A stretch of 22,093 nt of DNA from Thamnocephalis sphaerospora (lineage: Eukaryota; Zoopagomycota; Zoopagomycetes; Zoopagales; Sigmoideomycetaceae), in NCBI GenBank assembly GCA_003614735.1, contig KZ992671.1, forward strand, positions 1 through 22,093, written 5' to 3'. Under the pieces are notes generated by a model that was not told the DNA's origin, made no database searches, and saw only the letters and a list, made by a program, of their open reading frames with translations. Both the position numbers and the translations under genes were made by a program. Below, piece after piece: positions 8,954-19,333 of the stretch (positions are counted from its first letter, which is position 1; every line of letters starts with the position of its first letter).

Positions 8954-10467
8954 ATGTCTCAAAAGCACAACGTTATCATCATTGGCGCAGGCCTGTCCGG
9001 GATAATTGCCGGTAAGCTTGGAAGCAGGGGGCGTGAAAAGCCAGCGACTCATGCATGCACTACACTCCTGCAGCACGCCGTCTCCGCGAGCATGGTGTGG
9101 CGTCGATCATCCTTGAGGCACGCGACCGCGTTGGCGGCCGAGTGCACTCGGTACCACTCGGTAACGGCCAACTCATCGACCTGGGCACCAGCATGATCAT
9201 TGGCCAGGAAGGCAACCCGCTTGTGCCGTTTGTGGAGGCCACGCCTGGCGTGCGGCTAGTGGAGCGCGACGGAGAGCTGCTTATTCCGCGTCCAGGCGCA
9301 CAGCCCTTGTCAGCTGAGGACTCTGGCAACATCATGGATGTTGTCTGGGAGGCCTATGATGAAGCGGCAGAGCAGTCCCGCGAGGAGAGCGACAGCGTCA
9401 GCGATCATGCATCTGTAGCCGAGTTTGTCGACCAGTATTTGGACCATGCTGCCAAGGAGCGCAAACTAGACCGCGATCTGCTGCGCTGCGGCTCGGACAT
9501 GCTCACCGAAGACTTTGGCGCCGAACTCGACGACCTGTCGCTCAAGCACATCGGTACCGTAGAAGAGTATGAAGGCGAGGATGGCCTGTTGCTCGGTGGC
9601 CACAGCACCGTGCTACGCCACGCTGCCACCAAAGCTGTTCTCGACTCTGTTCTTCTGCAGCACGTGGTCACAAGTGTGGACTACACAGGAGACAGCGTTC
9701 ACGTGGCGACAGCAAACCATGGCAGCTTTCTGGCGGACGCCGTGTTGATCACCGTGCCGTTAGGCGTGCTCAAGGCAAACGCCATCCAGTTTAACCCGCC
9801 TCTGTCGGCCGCCAGGCAACAGGCGGTGCGTCGCACCGGCTTTGGCAATCTCAACATGGTCATTCTCGAGTACACGCACCTGGCCAAGCCATTCTGGCCT
9901 ATGACGGGCGAATTTTCGACCATTCGTCCTGCTGAAGTCGAAACCGATCACGCACTGGCCGCCGACATTCTGCCACGTCCGTCAGTCTACTTTGCCAACT
10001 ACCAGGACATTATCGGCTATCCCGCTCTGGCGGCCTATCTGCCCTGTGCGCTGGCCGAGTACATTGAAAAGTACACCGACGAGCAGGTTGCCGATCTGTT
10101 TGCAAGACATCTCAAGCGCTATTTCCCTGCTGCTCCCGACACACAGCCAACACGATGCCTAGTGAGCCGCTGGGTCAACGATCCGTTCTCGCGCGGCAGC
10201 TACTCGTATGTCGCTGTGGGCGGCGACCGCAAGGACTTTGACATTTTGGCTACGCCCTGCCAGGCTACCCGCAGCGCCCACGATGTACAGTCAAGCGATG
10301 CAATTCCGCCGCCTGTGAAGGCTGGTACAGCTCATCAGCCTGTGCTCTTCTGGGCTGGAGAGCACACGGAAACAAACCGGCACTCGTACGCACACGGTGC
10401 GCTGCTTTCTGGCGAACGTGCCGCCGGTCAGTTGCTCTCCTTCCTGGGTGTTGAGACGCATGCCTAA
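8954..10467 (+). CDS. Flavin amine oxidase, polyamine oxidase/LSD1-like (copy 2)
   Basis: Exons 8954-9011 and 9074-10467 give 483 residues. FAD-binding landmarks are VIIIGAGLSG, EARDRVGGRVHS and LFWAGEHT. The C-terminal half is strikingly LSD1-like: PLGVLK (Lys253), GFGNLNMVILEY, and VSRWVNDPFSRGSYSYVAVG. As in copy 1 there is no SWIRM or Tower region, so polyamine or other small-amine oxidation is the best guess, with hydrogen peroxide as by-product. The single 62-nt intron lies after codon 19 in phase 1, the same place as intron 1 of copy 1, which shows common descent. The region equivalent to copy 1's second intron is uninterrupted. The two proteins are clearly homologous along their whole length but well diverged, so the duplication is not recent. 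The gene ends 173 bp from the stop codon of the convergent ABC transporter. Confidence 0.93.
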
Positions 10468-10640
10468 CCAAATAACTAAACAAGTTTTACTTTCTGGTTA
10501 TGCAACACAAAGAATGTCGCATTAGACTAGTTGGCAGGCAAGGAACGCTCGCGGAGAGAATGGGTAAATTGGAGCGGCATGGCGCATGCCAAAAATTAAC
10601 GAGTCATGAAAGTGCGAAAGGAAAATAAGCACCAGCGCGC

Positions 10641-13600
10641 TTAATCGTTCTTGCGGTGCAGCGACTGCTTCTGCACCAGCGCATAGTAGAGTCCCTTGTT
10701 GCGAAGAAGCTCGCTGTGCTTGCCACTCTCCAAAACGCGGCCATCCTTGAAGACGTAGATGATGTCGGCATCCTGAATGGTCGACAGACGATGGGCAATG
10801 GTGATGGTAGTGCGGCCTTCGGCGGCGCGATCGAGCGCTTCCTGCACAATCTTCTCCGACGCCGTGTCCAAAGCTGAAGTAGCTTCGTCCAGAAGAAGCA
10901 GGCGCGGGTTGCGAATAATGGCGCGGGCAATCGCAATACGTTGCTTCTGACCGCCAGAAAGCTGGGTGCCACGTTCGCCAACAGGTGTGTTAAAGCCATC
11001 TGGCAATGCCGTGACAAAGTCGTAAATGTTGGCATCGCGCGCTGCCTGGTGAATCTCCTCCTCGGTAGCGTCCGGCTTGGCGTAAGCAATGTTCTCGCCG
11101 ATCGTCAGGTCAAAGAGCACCGGTTCCTGGCCGACCAGCGATATGTTGGAGCGCAGCTCCGGCAGTTGCCAGTCCTTGACATTTATACCATCCACAGTCA
11201 CAGAGCCCGAGTCCACGTCGTAGAAGCGCTCAACCAGACCAATAAGGGTTGACTTGCCGCAGCCAGAGGAACCAACCAGCGCAATAGTCTTGCCAGCTAC
11301 GGCCTCCAAATCGAGACCGCGCAGCACCTTGACGTCTCTGCGTGCCGGATAGCGGAAACGCACTTCCTGTGCCTTGACATTTCCGGAAAAGTTTTTGGAG
11401 ACCTCACCGCCAGGATTGGTCGGATCGATGGCTGGAATGCGGTCGATAAGCTCGAACACGGCGACCGCAGCAACACGCGCCTTGGCTGTGTTTGGAGCAA
11501 AGCCGGCAGCCTGGCCAACTGCCATTGCGGAGAATACGACGGCAAACATTACCTGAAGCACATCTTGGGCCTCGTACTCGCCACTCAAAACAAGCACCGA
11601 GCCATAGTAGAGTGCCAGAGCATAGATGAAGAACAGCAGCGATTGTCCGGCGCCAAAGGTGAGCGAAGATATGAATGCGGAGCGCACGGCCGTGGCGTGT
11701 GGTCCGGCAATCGCATTCTCATACAGCTTCACAAACGTGTCCTCGCGACCAAGCGACACAACGGTGCGCATGTTTTCCACAGCTTCACACGCAACGTGCG
11801 CCGACTGCTCATACGCTTTCTTGGTCTTGGTGTTGAGGCTGAAGAGCATGCGCATGTTGAGCATGTTGACAACGCCCAGAACCGGAATGCACGCAAGCAC
11901 CACTAGCGTAAGCTTCCAGCCGTAGATGAATGCAAGGACCAAGCCAACCACTAGCGAGGTAAACATCTGCACGTAGACGCCGATGGTGGTGCCGGCCAGA
12001 CCGTGGATCATCTCCGCCTCGGTGGAAAGCTTGGCGCAAAGTGCGCCCGTGTTGTTAAGCGGGTCATCAAAGAATCCCATTTCCTGGCGAAGCAACGCAG
12101 CAAAGGTGATCTTGCGAATACGATGCGTAAGGTGCTCGGCGCTGACGCTGAACAAGCCGATGCGACTGGTAACGGCAAAGAAGGTGATGATACCAAGTAC
12201 GAAAAACATGAGCGACCAAAAGTCAGCATCACGTTTCATCTGTTCATGGTCTGGATTGCCGAATGCGGTAATAATTTTCGACATAAGGATGGACATCACT
12301 GGCATAATGGCACCATCGACGACTGCGCCGATCAGACCAGCCACCTGATAGCCCCACTCTGGCGAGTTCAGGCGCATCACGCGTTTGAGTGGCGCCGGCT
12401 GCTTGCTGCGCTCCTCACGAAGCTTTTCCTCGGCATCCTTCAAATCCTTGTCGGATACAACGGTGTCTTTCGTCTTGGCAAGATCCAGTGGCCGGGTCTT
12501 TGGCTGGTCGATATCGAGTGCAACTTCAGCAGGGGTGCTGTCCTTGCCTTCATCATCATCTGCGTCGTCTCCCAGGAGCAGGGCCTCCTGAGCGGCGTCG
12601 CTCTCCTTTTCAGCACGCAGCTGCTGCGCCTGCACCAGTTTGCTGTAGTGGCCGTTGCGCGCAAGCAGTTCGTCATGCTTGCCAACCTCAACAACTCGGC
12701 CGGCACTCATAACCACAATCTTGTCTGCGTCGCGAATAGTCGAGAGACGATGCGCAATGGTGATGGTCGTGCGACCAGTGGCAGCACGGTCAAGCGCCTC
12801 CTGCACCAGCTTCTCCGACTCGGTGTCGAGCGCCGAGGTAGCCTCGTCCAGCAGCAAGATGCGCGGGTTACGGATAAGTGCACGCGCAATAGCAATGCGC
12901 TGCTTTTGACCGCCAGAAAGTAGCGCGCCCTTTTCGCCAACCAGCGTGTCGTAGCCGTCTGGAAGCGTCATGATAAAGTCGTGCACGTTTGCAGAGCGGC
13001 AGGCGGCTTCCACATCCTCCTGCGTCGGCTGGTGCTCCTGCTCTATTTCAGAAGTGCCCCAGAGAATGTTCTGCTTGATCGAAGCCTGGAACAGCACCGG
13101 CTCCTGGCCAACAAGACCAATATGCCGGCGGAGATGCCGCAGGTTGATGTCCTGGATGGGAACGCCGTCCAGCTTGATGGTGCCGGACAGTGGGTTGTAG
13201 AAGCGCTCAAGCAGCGCAACAATGGTGGACTTTCCGGAACCAGAGGAGCCGACCAGCGCGACAGTCTGGCCAGACTTTACATCCAGGCTGAAATCGCGCA
13301 GCACCTTCACATCCGGGCGTGACGGATAAGCAAATTTGAGGTCGTTGATCTCTATGTTGCCAGCAATTTCGGACAGCTGGCCGCTCTCGTCACAATAGTC
13401 GATTTCAGACTGGCGGTCGATCATAGCGAAAATCTTGTATGCCGCGCCCTGGGCGGTTTGAATGGAGCTCATTGGCGTAGCAGCCATGCCGATGACCATG
13501 GTGCCAATGATAAGGGCAAAGAACACGTTCAGCACTTGATTCGGCTCCATCTCACCATTTGCAATCTGTCGCGAGCCAAACCAGAAGCCAAGAGCGTACG

Positions 13601-14903
13601 TGCAGAACAGAATGCTCATCATGGAGCCGACCGAAAGACCAATGGCATATGCTTTCCGCTTGCCCTTGGCCAATGCCACGTCCAGCTTGGTTTCGTAGCG
13701 GCGCACCTCTCGCTCTTGGCCGCCGAACGCAGACACCGTCTTGATACCAGAAATAACCTCCTCGGCAATCGAGCCTGCCTGTGCATACGCGTCCTGGCCA
13801 CTTGTGGTTGCGGTGGAAACAACCTTGCCCATGATAGCACCGGCCGCGATCAGCAGCGGAAAGGCCGCCATCAGCACCAGCGCCATCTTCCAGCCTTTGG
13901 TGAAGGCAAGAACAAAACCGGCCAGGAACGTGCACGTGCTCTGAATGACGGTGCCGACCTTTTCGGCGATGCCTTCCTGTACCAGCGTGACATCACCGGT
14001 GATGCGCGAGTTGAGCTCGCCGGTAGAGGTGGCATCAAACCAGGCGATATTCTGACGAATAATGCTTCTAAAGTAGATGCTGCGCATGCGTGTCGCCTGG
14101 TTCTCGGCGGAATACATCCACAGCGACTGCTGACCGTACGCAACGACAAAGGTTACCGCGCCAAGGATGACAAAGTAGATGGCATATTTGATGATGCCAT
14201 CCTCAAACTCGGTACGATAACTGGCCTCCATGCCCACCGCCTTGCGCCCTCCGTACGTGGCAAAGTAGCCCAGCATATCAGAGAAGACGATCGTCATGAC
14301 CGGAATGGACGCACCAAGCGCCACCGAACAAAGGGCTGCCAACGCAATAAGAAATTTGTCGAAAGTCGTGGCAAAGCGGAAGAGCTGTCCCATGGACACC
14401 TTTTTGGCAGCCTCTTCCTCCTTTGCCTTCTCCTCCTCATCTTCATCGTCGCTATCTTCGTTTTTGGCGCTGGCTTCCTTGGTCTGCTTGCGGAAACGAG
14501 CAAAGAACCCGCGCTGTTTCTGCGCCTGCTCGCGCTTCTGACGACGCTTCTCGCGCTTGAGCTGCTTCTCTCGCGCCTCGGCCGCCTTCTTAGCAACCAG
14601 CTGATCTTCGGTAAGCATTGCAGAGCCGGATGACAGCGCCGTCATCGTTTTCTTCAAGTCGCTAACCAGCGGACCGCTGCTGATGTCTTCGGTGACATGG
14701 ATGGAGGTGGTGCCAGTGGCCTCGGCGGATGAGTGACCCGCCTCAGAGTTTAGCTTGGTGCTTTCATTGGTGGCCGCCACGTCGCTAGTTACCGCGACTG
14801 TTTCAAATGTCCCCGAGGATCCTTCCTCGACAAACTCCTCGGTGACCTCTTCGGTCACAATAACATGGCGGCCGCTTGCTGTGCGTTGCCCGTCGTCGGA
14901 CAT
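10641..14903 (-). CDS. Full-length MDR/P-glycoprotein-type ABC transporter (ABCB)
   Basis: One uninterrupted frame of 1420 residues with TMD-NBD-TMD-NBD order. NBD1: Walker A GSSGSGKST from residue 552, signature LSGGQ from 662, Walker B ILLLDE from about 682, H-loop His718. NBD2: Walker A GSSGCGKST from 1211, signature LSGGQ from 1315, Walker B LLLLDE from 1335, His1371. Both ATP sites look catalytically complete. The two membrane domains span roughly 180-495 and 845-1150. It should be a plasma-membrane, or possibly vacuolar, ATP-driven exporter of hydrophobic compounds. The family usually has a short cytosolic N-terminus; here about 170 residues precede the first helix: a Thr/Ser/Glu-rich part, a Lys/Arg-rich part (about 105-135) and an acidic stretch (150-166). 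The NBD1-TMD2 linker (about 760-840) is also acidic. There is no intron in 4.26 kb, unlike the intron-rich housekeeping neighbours. The start is the first Met of the frame. A long antisense frame opposite is only a shadow. Confidence 0.96.
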   Translation of the reverse strand: MSDDGQRTASGRHVIVTEEVTEEFVEEGSSGTFETVAVTSDVAATNESTKLNSEAGHSSAEATGTTSIHVTEDISSGPLVSDLKKTMTALSSGSAMLTEDQLVAKKAAEAREKQLKREKRRQKREQAQKQRGFFARFRKQTKEASAKNEDSDDEDEEEKAKEEEAAKKVSMGQLFRFATTFDKFLIALAALCSVALGASIPVMTIVFSDMLGYFATYGGRKAVGMEASYRTEFEDGIIKYAIYFVILGAVTFVVAYGQQSLWMYSAENQATRMRSIYFRSIIRQNIAWFDATSTGELNSRITGDVTLVQEGIAEKVGTVIQSTCTFLAGFVLAFTKGWKMALVLMAAFPLLIAAGAIMGKVVSTATTSGQDAYAQAGSIAEEVISGIKTVSAFGGQEREVRRYETKLDVALAKGKRKAYAIGLSVGSMMSILFCTYALGFWFGSRQIANGEMEPNQVLNVFFALIIGTMVIGMAATPMSSIQTAQGAAYKIFAMIDRQSEIDYCDESGQLSEIAGNIEINDLKFAYPSRPDVKVLRDFSLDVKSGQTVALVGSSGSGKSTIVALLERFYNPLSGTIKLDGVPIQDINLRHLRRHIGLVGQEPVLFQASIKQNILWGTSEIEQEHQPTQEDVEAACRSANVHDFIMTLPDGYDTLVGEKGALLSGGQKQRIAIARALIRNPRILLLDEATSALDTESEKLVQEALDRAATGRTTITIAHRLSTIRDADKIVVMSAGRVVEVGKHDELLARNGHYSKLVQAQQLRAEKESDAAQEALLLGDDADDDEGKDSTPAEVALDIDQPKTRPLDLAKTKDTVVSDKDLKDAEEKLREERSKQPAPLKRVMRLNSPEWGYQVAGLIGAVVDGAIMPVMSILMSKIITAFGNPDHEQMKRDADFWSLMFFVLGIITFFAVTSRIGLFSVSAEHLTHRIRKITFAALLRQEMGFFDDPLNNTGALCAKLSTEAEMIHGLAGTTIGVYVQMFTSLVVGLVLAFIYGWKLTLVVLACIPVLGVVNMLNMRMLFSLNTKTKKAYEQSAHVACEAVENMRTVVSLGREDTFVKLYENAIAGPHATAVRSAFISSLTFGAGQSLLFFIYALALYYGSVLVLSGEYEAQDVLQVMFAVVFSAMAVGQAAGFAPNTAKARVAAVAVFELIDRIPAIDPTNPGGEVSKNFSGNVKAQEVRFRYPARRDVKVLRGLDLEAVAGKTIALVGSSGCGKSTLIGLVERFYDVDSGSVTVDGINVKDWQLPELRSNISLVGQEPVLFDLTIGENIAYAKPDATEEEIHQAARDANIYDFVTALPDGFNTPVGERGTQLSGGQKQRIAIARAIIRNPRLLLLDEATSALDTASEKIVQEALDRAAEGRTTITIAHRLSTIQDADIIYVFKDGRVLESGKHSELLRNKGLYYALVQKQSLHRKND

Positions 14904-14965
14904 GTTGGGTCAAGTTGCTGCGGAAGGCAAAATGGTACGACCGCGTAAGCCCGCGCCTTTGCCTG

Positions 14966-15006
14966 GCATGCCACATAATCAGTATACTAACCACGCTGCT
15001 ATATGG
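14966..15006 (-). promoter_or_regulatory. Putative core promoter of the ABC transporter
   Basis: Read on the minus strand, CCATATAG (15006-14999) precedes a GCATGC palindrome (14971-14966) by about 33 bp; the palindrome is 63 bp before the ATG. The layout resembles the two amine oxidase promoters, but GCATGC is common throughout the window, so this is a weak call. Confidence 0.3.
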
Positions 15007-15067
15007 ATAAGATAATATCGCGCAGACAAACCGCAAGGGCGGAAGCTTATATGCAGCGAAAGAGAAG

Positions 15068-15098
15068 CAGTAGTAGTTTAGCAGTAGTAGTAGTAGTA
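15068..15098. repeat. Imperfect TAG/CTA triplet microsatellite
   Basis: Runs of TAG triplets, interrupted once, lie about 165-195 bp upstream of the ABC transporter start. On that gene's strand they read as a CTA-rich stretch in the leader or promoter. Confidence 0.7.
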
Positions 15099-16106
15099 AG
15101 GCAAAGAAGGAGAAACGAGCAATCAAGCGTGGAGTGCACGTAAGGACTGGCTAGCCGGCGCTGTATTGGTGCTTTTTGCACGCATTTATAGAACTGCCGT
15201 ATGATGATGAGCCATCGCGGCGCGGATTAATTGGCTCCGCAGCCAAGTGTCTTTCAGGACTGCAGTTTGTGCAACGAAATGAAGCCGGCGCGCGAGGCAC
15301 ACGCAAAGCCTTGGCAGACAGTCGACCAGGCGGATATCGCCGTGCCTCATGTGATGTGTCGTTTGTGAGAAGCAACACGTATCGTGGATGCAAGCCTGTT
15401 CCTTATGCCGATGGTTTCTTGGCCGGCAACGCGCGGGATTCACCTGTGCGGTGAGTCAGCGAATGCATGGAAGGTCCGAATAGAAGCCAAAATTCGATGA
15501 GTGTTGTACAACCGCGCCGCTTCGTTTGTCTTTCTGCCAAGCTGGCATAATCAGTGTGCCCACTTCTGCCGCAAACATAGCACCACTCACTGATAACCCA
15601 GCGAGAGTGCAGATACAGCCGTGCAAACGTACATGGTCTACGACCACGCGCACCCTACCCGTAAACTGCTGCGATCCTGCCTCCGACACCCCGAACTGCA
15701 TGAGTCATGCCTGTGCGGGTACTTCTACCGAAAGAACGGTGTCCGGGGCGTTCTAGCCAAAAATATCGCGTGGACACCATAGTTCTACCATGCCCTGGGC
15801 ACGCAGCGTTGATCTTTCCTAATACAACCGTAACAGCTGGAACATGCTTTACCCAGCTTGGTACCATCATCGGCACTTGATAGCGAGTGGTGTTTATGCG
15901 CCACATTTGAGCAAACACCTTGCAGGTCAACGCTGGGAAAACTCAAAGCACAAGCGCACGCACTAAATTACATCATATCTGCACGCCATGTAGGCAATGA
16001 TGCACTGCAGACAGCATGCAGCTTTCATTCTCAACTGTTTACCCAAGGCACAGCCGCGCGAAACTGGCAAAGTATGGTGCGCACAAGCAACTGGCTGCTC
16101 CGCCAG

Positions 16107-19100
16107 CTACGACGCTGTTTCAGTCGGCGATGTGGGCGCATCACCTGCTGCTGCTGCTACACTATCCAGATCAGTGACATGGTTATCCGCAGCACCCCTC
16201 TGGCCAGCCCCGTCATAGTCGTCGTCGTCGTCGTCGTCGCTATCTACAATAGCATTTGACAGACTGCGCCGCCACACATGCAATCGACATATGCATTAAT
16301 CTTTGCATGTGCTATTGCTCGTGTGCCCCATAACCACTTACTATTTCGGCCGTTTGCGCGACGATGCCACATTATCTTCACCCTCGTTATCGCCGCCGTC
16401 AGCATCGCCGGCTGGTGGACCAGCCTTGGACTGCAGACGACCCTAGAATAGCGTGTTGGCTTAGAGCATCAGCGCCAGTTTTGAGAAATACGGCGCAGTA
16501 CGCTCAAGTACCTTGCGCTTTTTGGTGGTGCGCTTGTCGCTCTCCGCACCGCTCACCGCTTGGTCTTCCTCATTAGCGGCGGCGTCGTCGTCCGATGCCA
16601 CACGTTGAGTCTTCTTTCCGGCACCGCCACGTTTACGCGGTTTGTCCGCCTTGTTCTTCTTCCGCCCGCCACCTCGCTTGCCAGCACTGCCGTTTTCTTG
16701 ACCAGAGCCACCCTCGGATGCATCACTGTCGTAGCGCTTTCGTCCTGCACGTCCTCCGTCCCCTTCCTCATTTTCCTCATCGTCCTTGAGCATCATATCC
16801 AGCTGAGCCTGCTGCTGGATACGGCGATTGTGCTCCTCAATTCTACGCTCCTCAGCCTCACGCTTCTGCTGCTCTTCGGCGACTGCCGCCTCGCGCTCCT
16901 GACGTAGTCGTTCACGCTCTTCCAGCGCCTGCTTCAGCGTGCGATCACGCTCCGCCTCCCAGTCCGCCTGAATCTGCTGGCGTTCTTGGATGCGACGCAT
17001 CAGCGAGTCACCGTATTTTTGACGCTGATCGGCAATCTTGCGTGAGTACGGCAGCTGCTCGTCATCACCTGGATGAGTGGCAAGGCGCTGGAACAAACTG
17101 TAATAGCAGTGTTGTGTTAGGCAGAGTAAGCGCAAACGGCCCGACGACAGTCTATCGTACACCCACCGCTTTGCATTCTCCAGACCAGCCAATGCCTCCG
17201 AAAGCATGGCCACCGTGCGCTGCTGACTTTCCAAATCGCCCACCATGTAGGCGTACGTCTGCTGCCCAAGAGCTAGGTTGTACAGTCCCATCAGATTATC
17301 CGGCTCAATGTGCAGCGCCTGGTGATCGAAAATACGCCGGTAAAATGTGATTAGTTGCAGTGTTGGCGCCATGTGTATGCAAATTGCGGCCTACCTTTTC
17401 CACGTATCGAATGGCGCGACGCATCTGTGCGGAATCATTTTCTGCACGTGCGGCGCGATACAGCTGGTTGGCTGCGCAAAGCCACAGCTGCGGATCACAG
17501 GCCATGCCGGGAAAACGACGTGCACAGGTCTCATACTGGTAGCGATCGGTCATCAGCAATCAGCTGCTGCAAGCATGGTAAACGCGTCCTCAAACACCAA
17601 CCATATTGAGCGCTTCCTGGTACTGCCCAAGAGCAGCCTGGGCATGCGCCAGATTGATCCAAGCGCCTGGCACTGCGGCAGAGGTCTCGCGGACTTGAGC
17701 AAAAATATCACGCGCCTCGGTAATAAGGCCGCTTTCCGCTAGCACCACAGCCAACCCGTTGACCGCTTGTGCACAGTGTGCGTCCTGCCGCAGAGCAATG
17801 GTAAAAAACTCGTATGCCTTCTTCAGCGACTTGTCGCACTATTCCGGCAGACGCACAGTAGCAGCCGCATGACAATTCTGTTAATGCTCTGTCTGTACGT
17901 GCAAAAGTAGCGGCGTGCGCTTTCATGTGCCAGACACTTACACCACCGCGGGTTGTTTCACGGCGTGCTTGTAGCACATGCTGCCAGCCAGTTCCGCACA
18001 GCGCCCAGATATCGTAGCGATCATGCGCCTGTAGAACGGTCTCAAAGTGCTTGCGCGCCTTGCGTGGGTCTACACGTGGCACCAACAAGTACCGCTCCGC
18101 CATCAACAAGGACGCGGCAGCCGGCGGCGGACGACGTCTCAGCTCCAGCACCAGATGCTCCATAGACTTGGCCGAATCCGTGGTGATAGTGGAAAGTCGC
18201 AGACGAGCTAGGTCACACCAGCGCAGCAAATAAATAGTCAAACACTGTACACTAGTGGTGTGTCCGTACAGTAGCCTCGAAATGCGCGCCTCCTTACCAT
18301 CGGTGTAAGTTGGGTGGCGCTTAAGGATATCTTCGTAGAGCTCGCGCGCCTCTTCTAGCCTTCCCTCGTCCTCTGCCAGACGCGCAAGGTTGTACGTAAC
18401 AGTGGTGTACTGACTATCGCTATTTGCGCCATCGGCGTCATCCGCAGCTTTCTCGCTGGAGGTCACCGCACATTTGCACCGTTCGTACACGTCACGATAA
18501 ATGGTATTGGCGGCAGCAAAGTTTGCTACCAATTTCACCACAGATACCGTTAGAAAACACATACGACTGGCATGCTACGGCGAGACATACCTGCTTGATG
18601 CTCCAACACGGCAAGATTGTTTGCAACAGCAATCGGCGCCTTTCCGTCGCGCGCTGCATAGGTGGGCACCGCCCTGCGATAGGCTAAACGCATCGCTATC
18701 GTCAGCCCACGCCTCTATACCCGCCTAGCCCAAAACGATCGCGCTCTGACTGGCCTACCCCGCAGCGCACGCGCAGCATCTTTTTCCACTAGCGCGCTAC
18801 CCATTTCGGCAAATAGCTCTGCATCCACAGATACACTGCTGGTTTCAGAGAGTTTGGATGCAACTCGGTCAAAGCACTGCAAAGCACGATCCAGCGCCTT
18901 TCCAGAGCTCGCGTACAACGAGGCCAAAATCTAATCATACATAAATCATCAGTAGCGTCATCAGGAATAGACTAAAACATGGTTTACCATGAGTATGTCC
19001 ACGCAGTCTGGGTCCTCCTTGCGTAGCTTTTCAAATGCTTCAGTTGCGCCATCGTAGTCACCTGTTTGGCAGCCATGCACACATTAGCCAAATATCCGTG

Positions 19101-19295
19101 CCGTAGGCTCAAGGGCACTGGTCTCCCACCTGACTGCACCAGCATTTGCGCCTGCCCAAACTGAGCCAAAGTGTGGCCGGCATTGAAACTTAACGCGCGG
19201 CGATAATTGCTGTCTGCTTCATTGTAGTGACCCTATGCGGATTGCGTGAAATCCAACAATCAGTCGTCGCTGCCACCGTTTGCTCGTGTATACCC

Positions 19296-19333
<38 letters not shown>

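Larger units (their letters stand above)
14904..16106. other. 1.2 kb spacer between ABC transporter 5' end and CTR9 3' end
   Basis: This region should hold the ABC promoter and leader, plus the CTR9 3' UTR. Short open frames on both strands (for example around 15456-15930 minus and 15526-15756 plus) show no recognisable family, no convincing start context and no consistent splicing. No tRNA or repeat element was recognised apart from a TAG/CTA triplet run. I assign no gene. Confidence 0.5.

Noticed and set aside
13458-14633. 391-codon plus-strand frame
   Set aside because: It lies entirely antisense to the ABC transporter coding sequence and has no recognisable domains; it is a shadow of GC-biased codon use.
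15456-15930. Overlapping minus-strand frames of 81 and 91 codons, considered as an unknown two-exon gene
   Set aside because: No family resemblance, no clear start context, and no splice arrangement that joins them convincingly. Left as an open question in the spacer note.
15858-16259. Plus-strand frame ending in a poly-valine run
   Set aside because: The Val run is the antisense of the Asp codons in the last CTR9 exon. The minus-strand reading is in phase with CTR9 and fits the family tail.
16461-16511. Stop at 16461 as the true end of CTR9
   Set aside because: The last residues (VLERTAPYFSKLALML) do not look like a CTR9 tail, while a donor at 16511 and two downstream exons give an in-phase basic and acidic tail. 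It remains possible as a retained-intron isoform.
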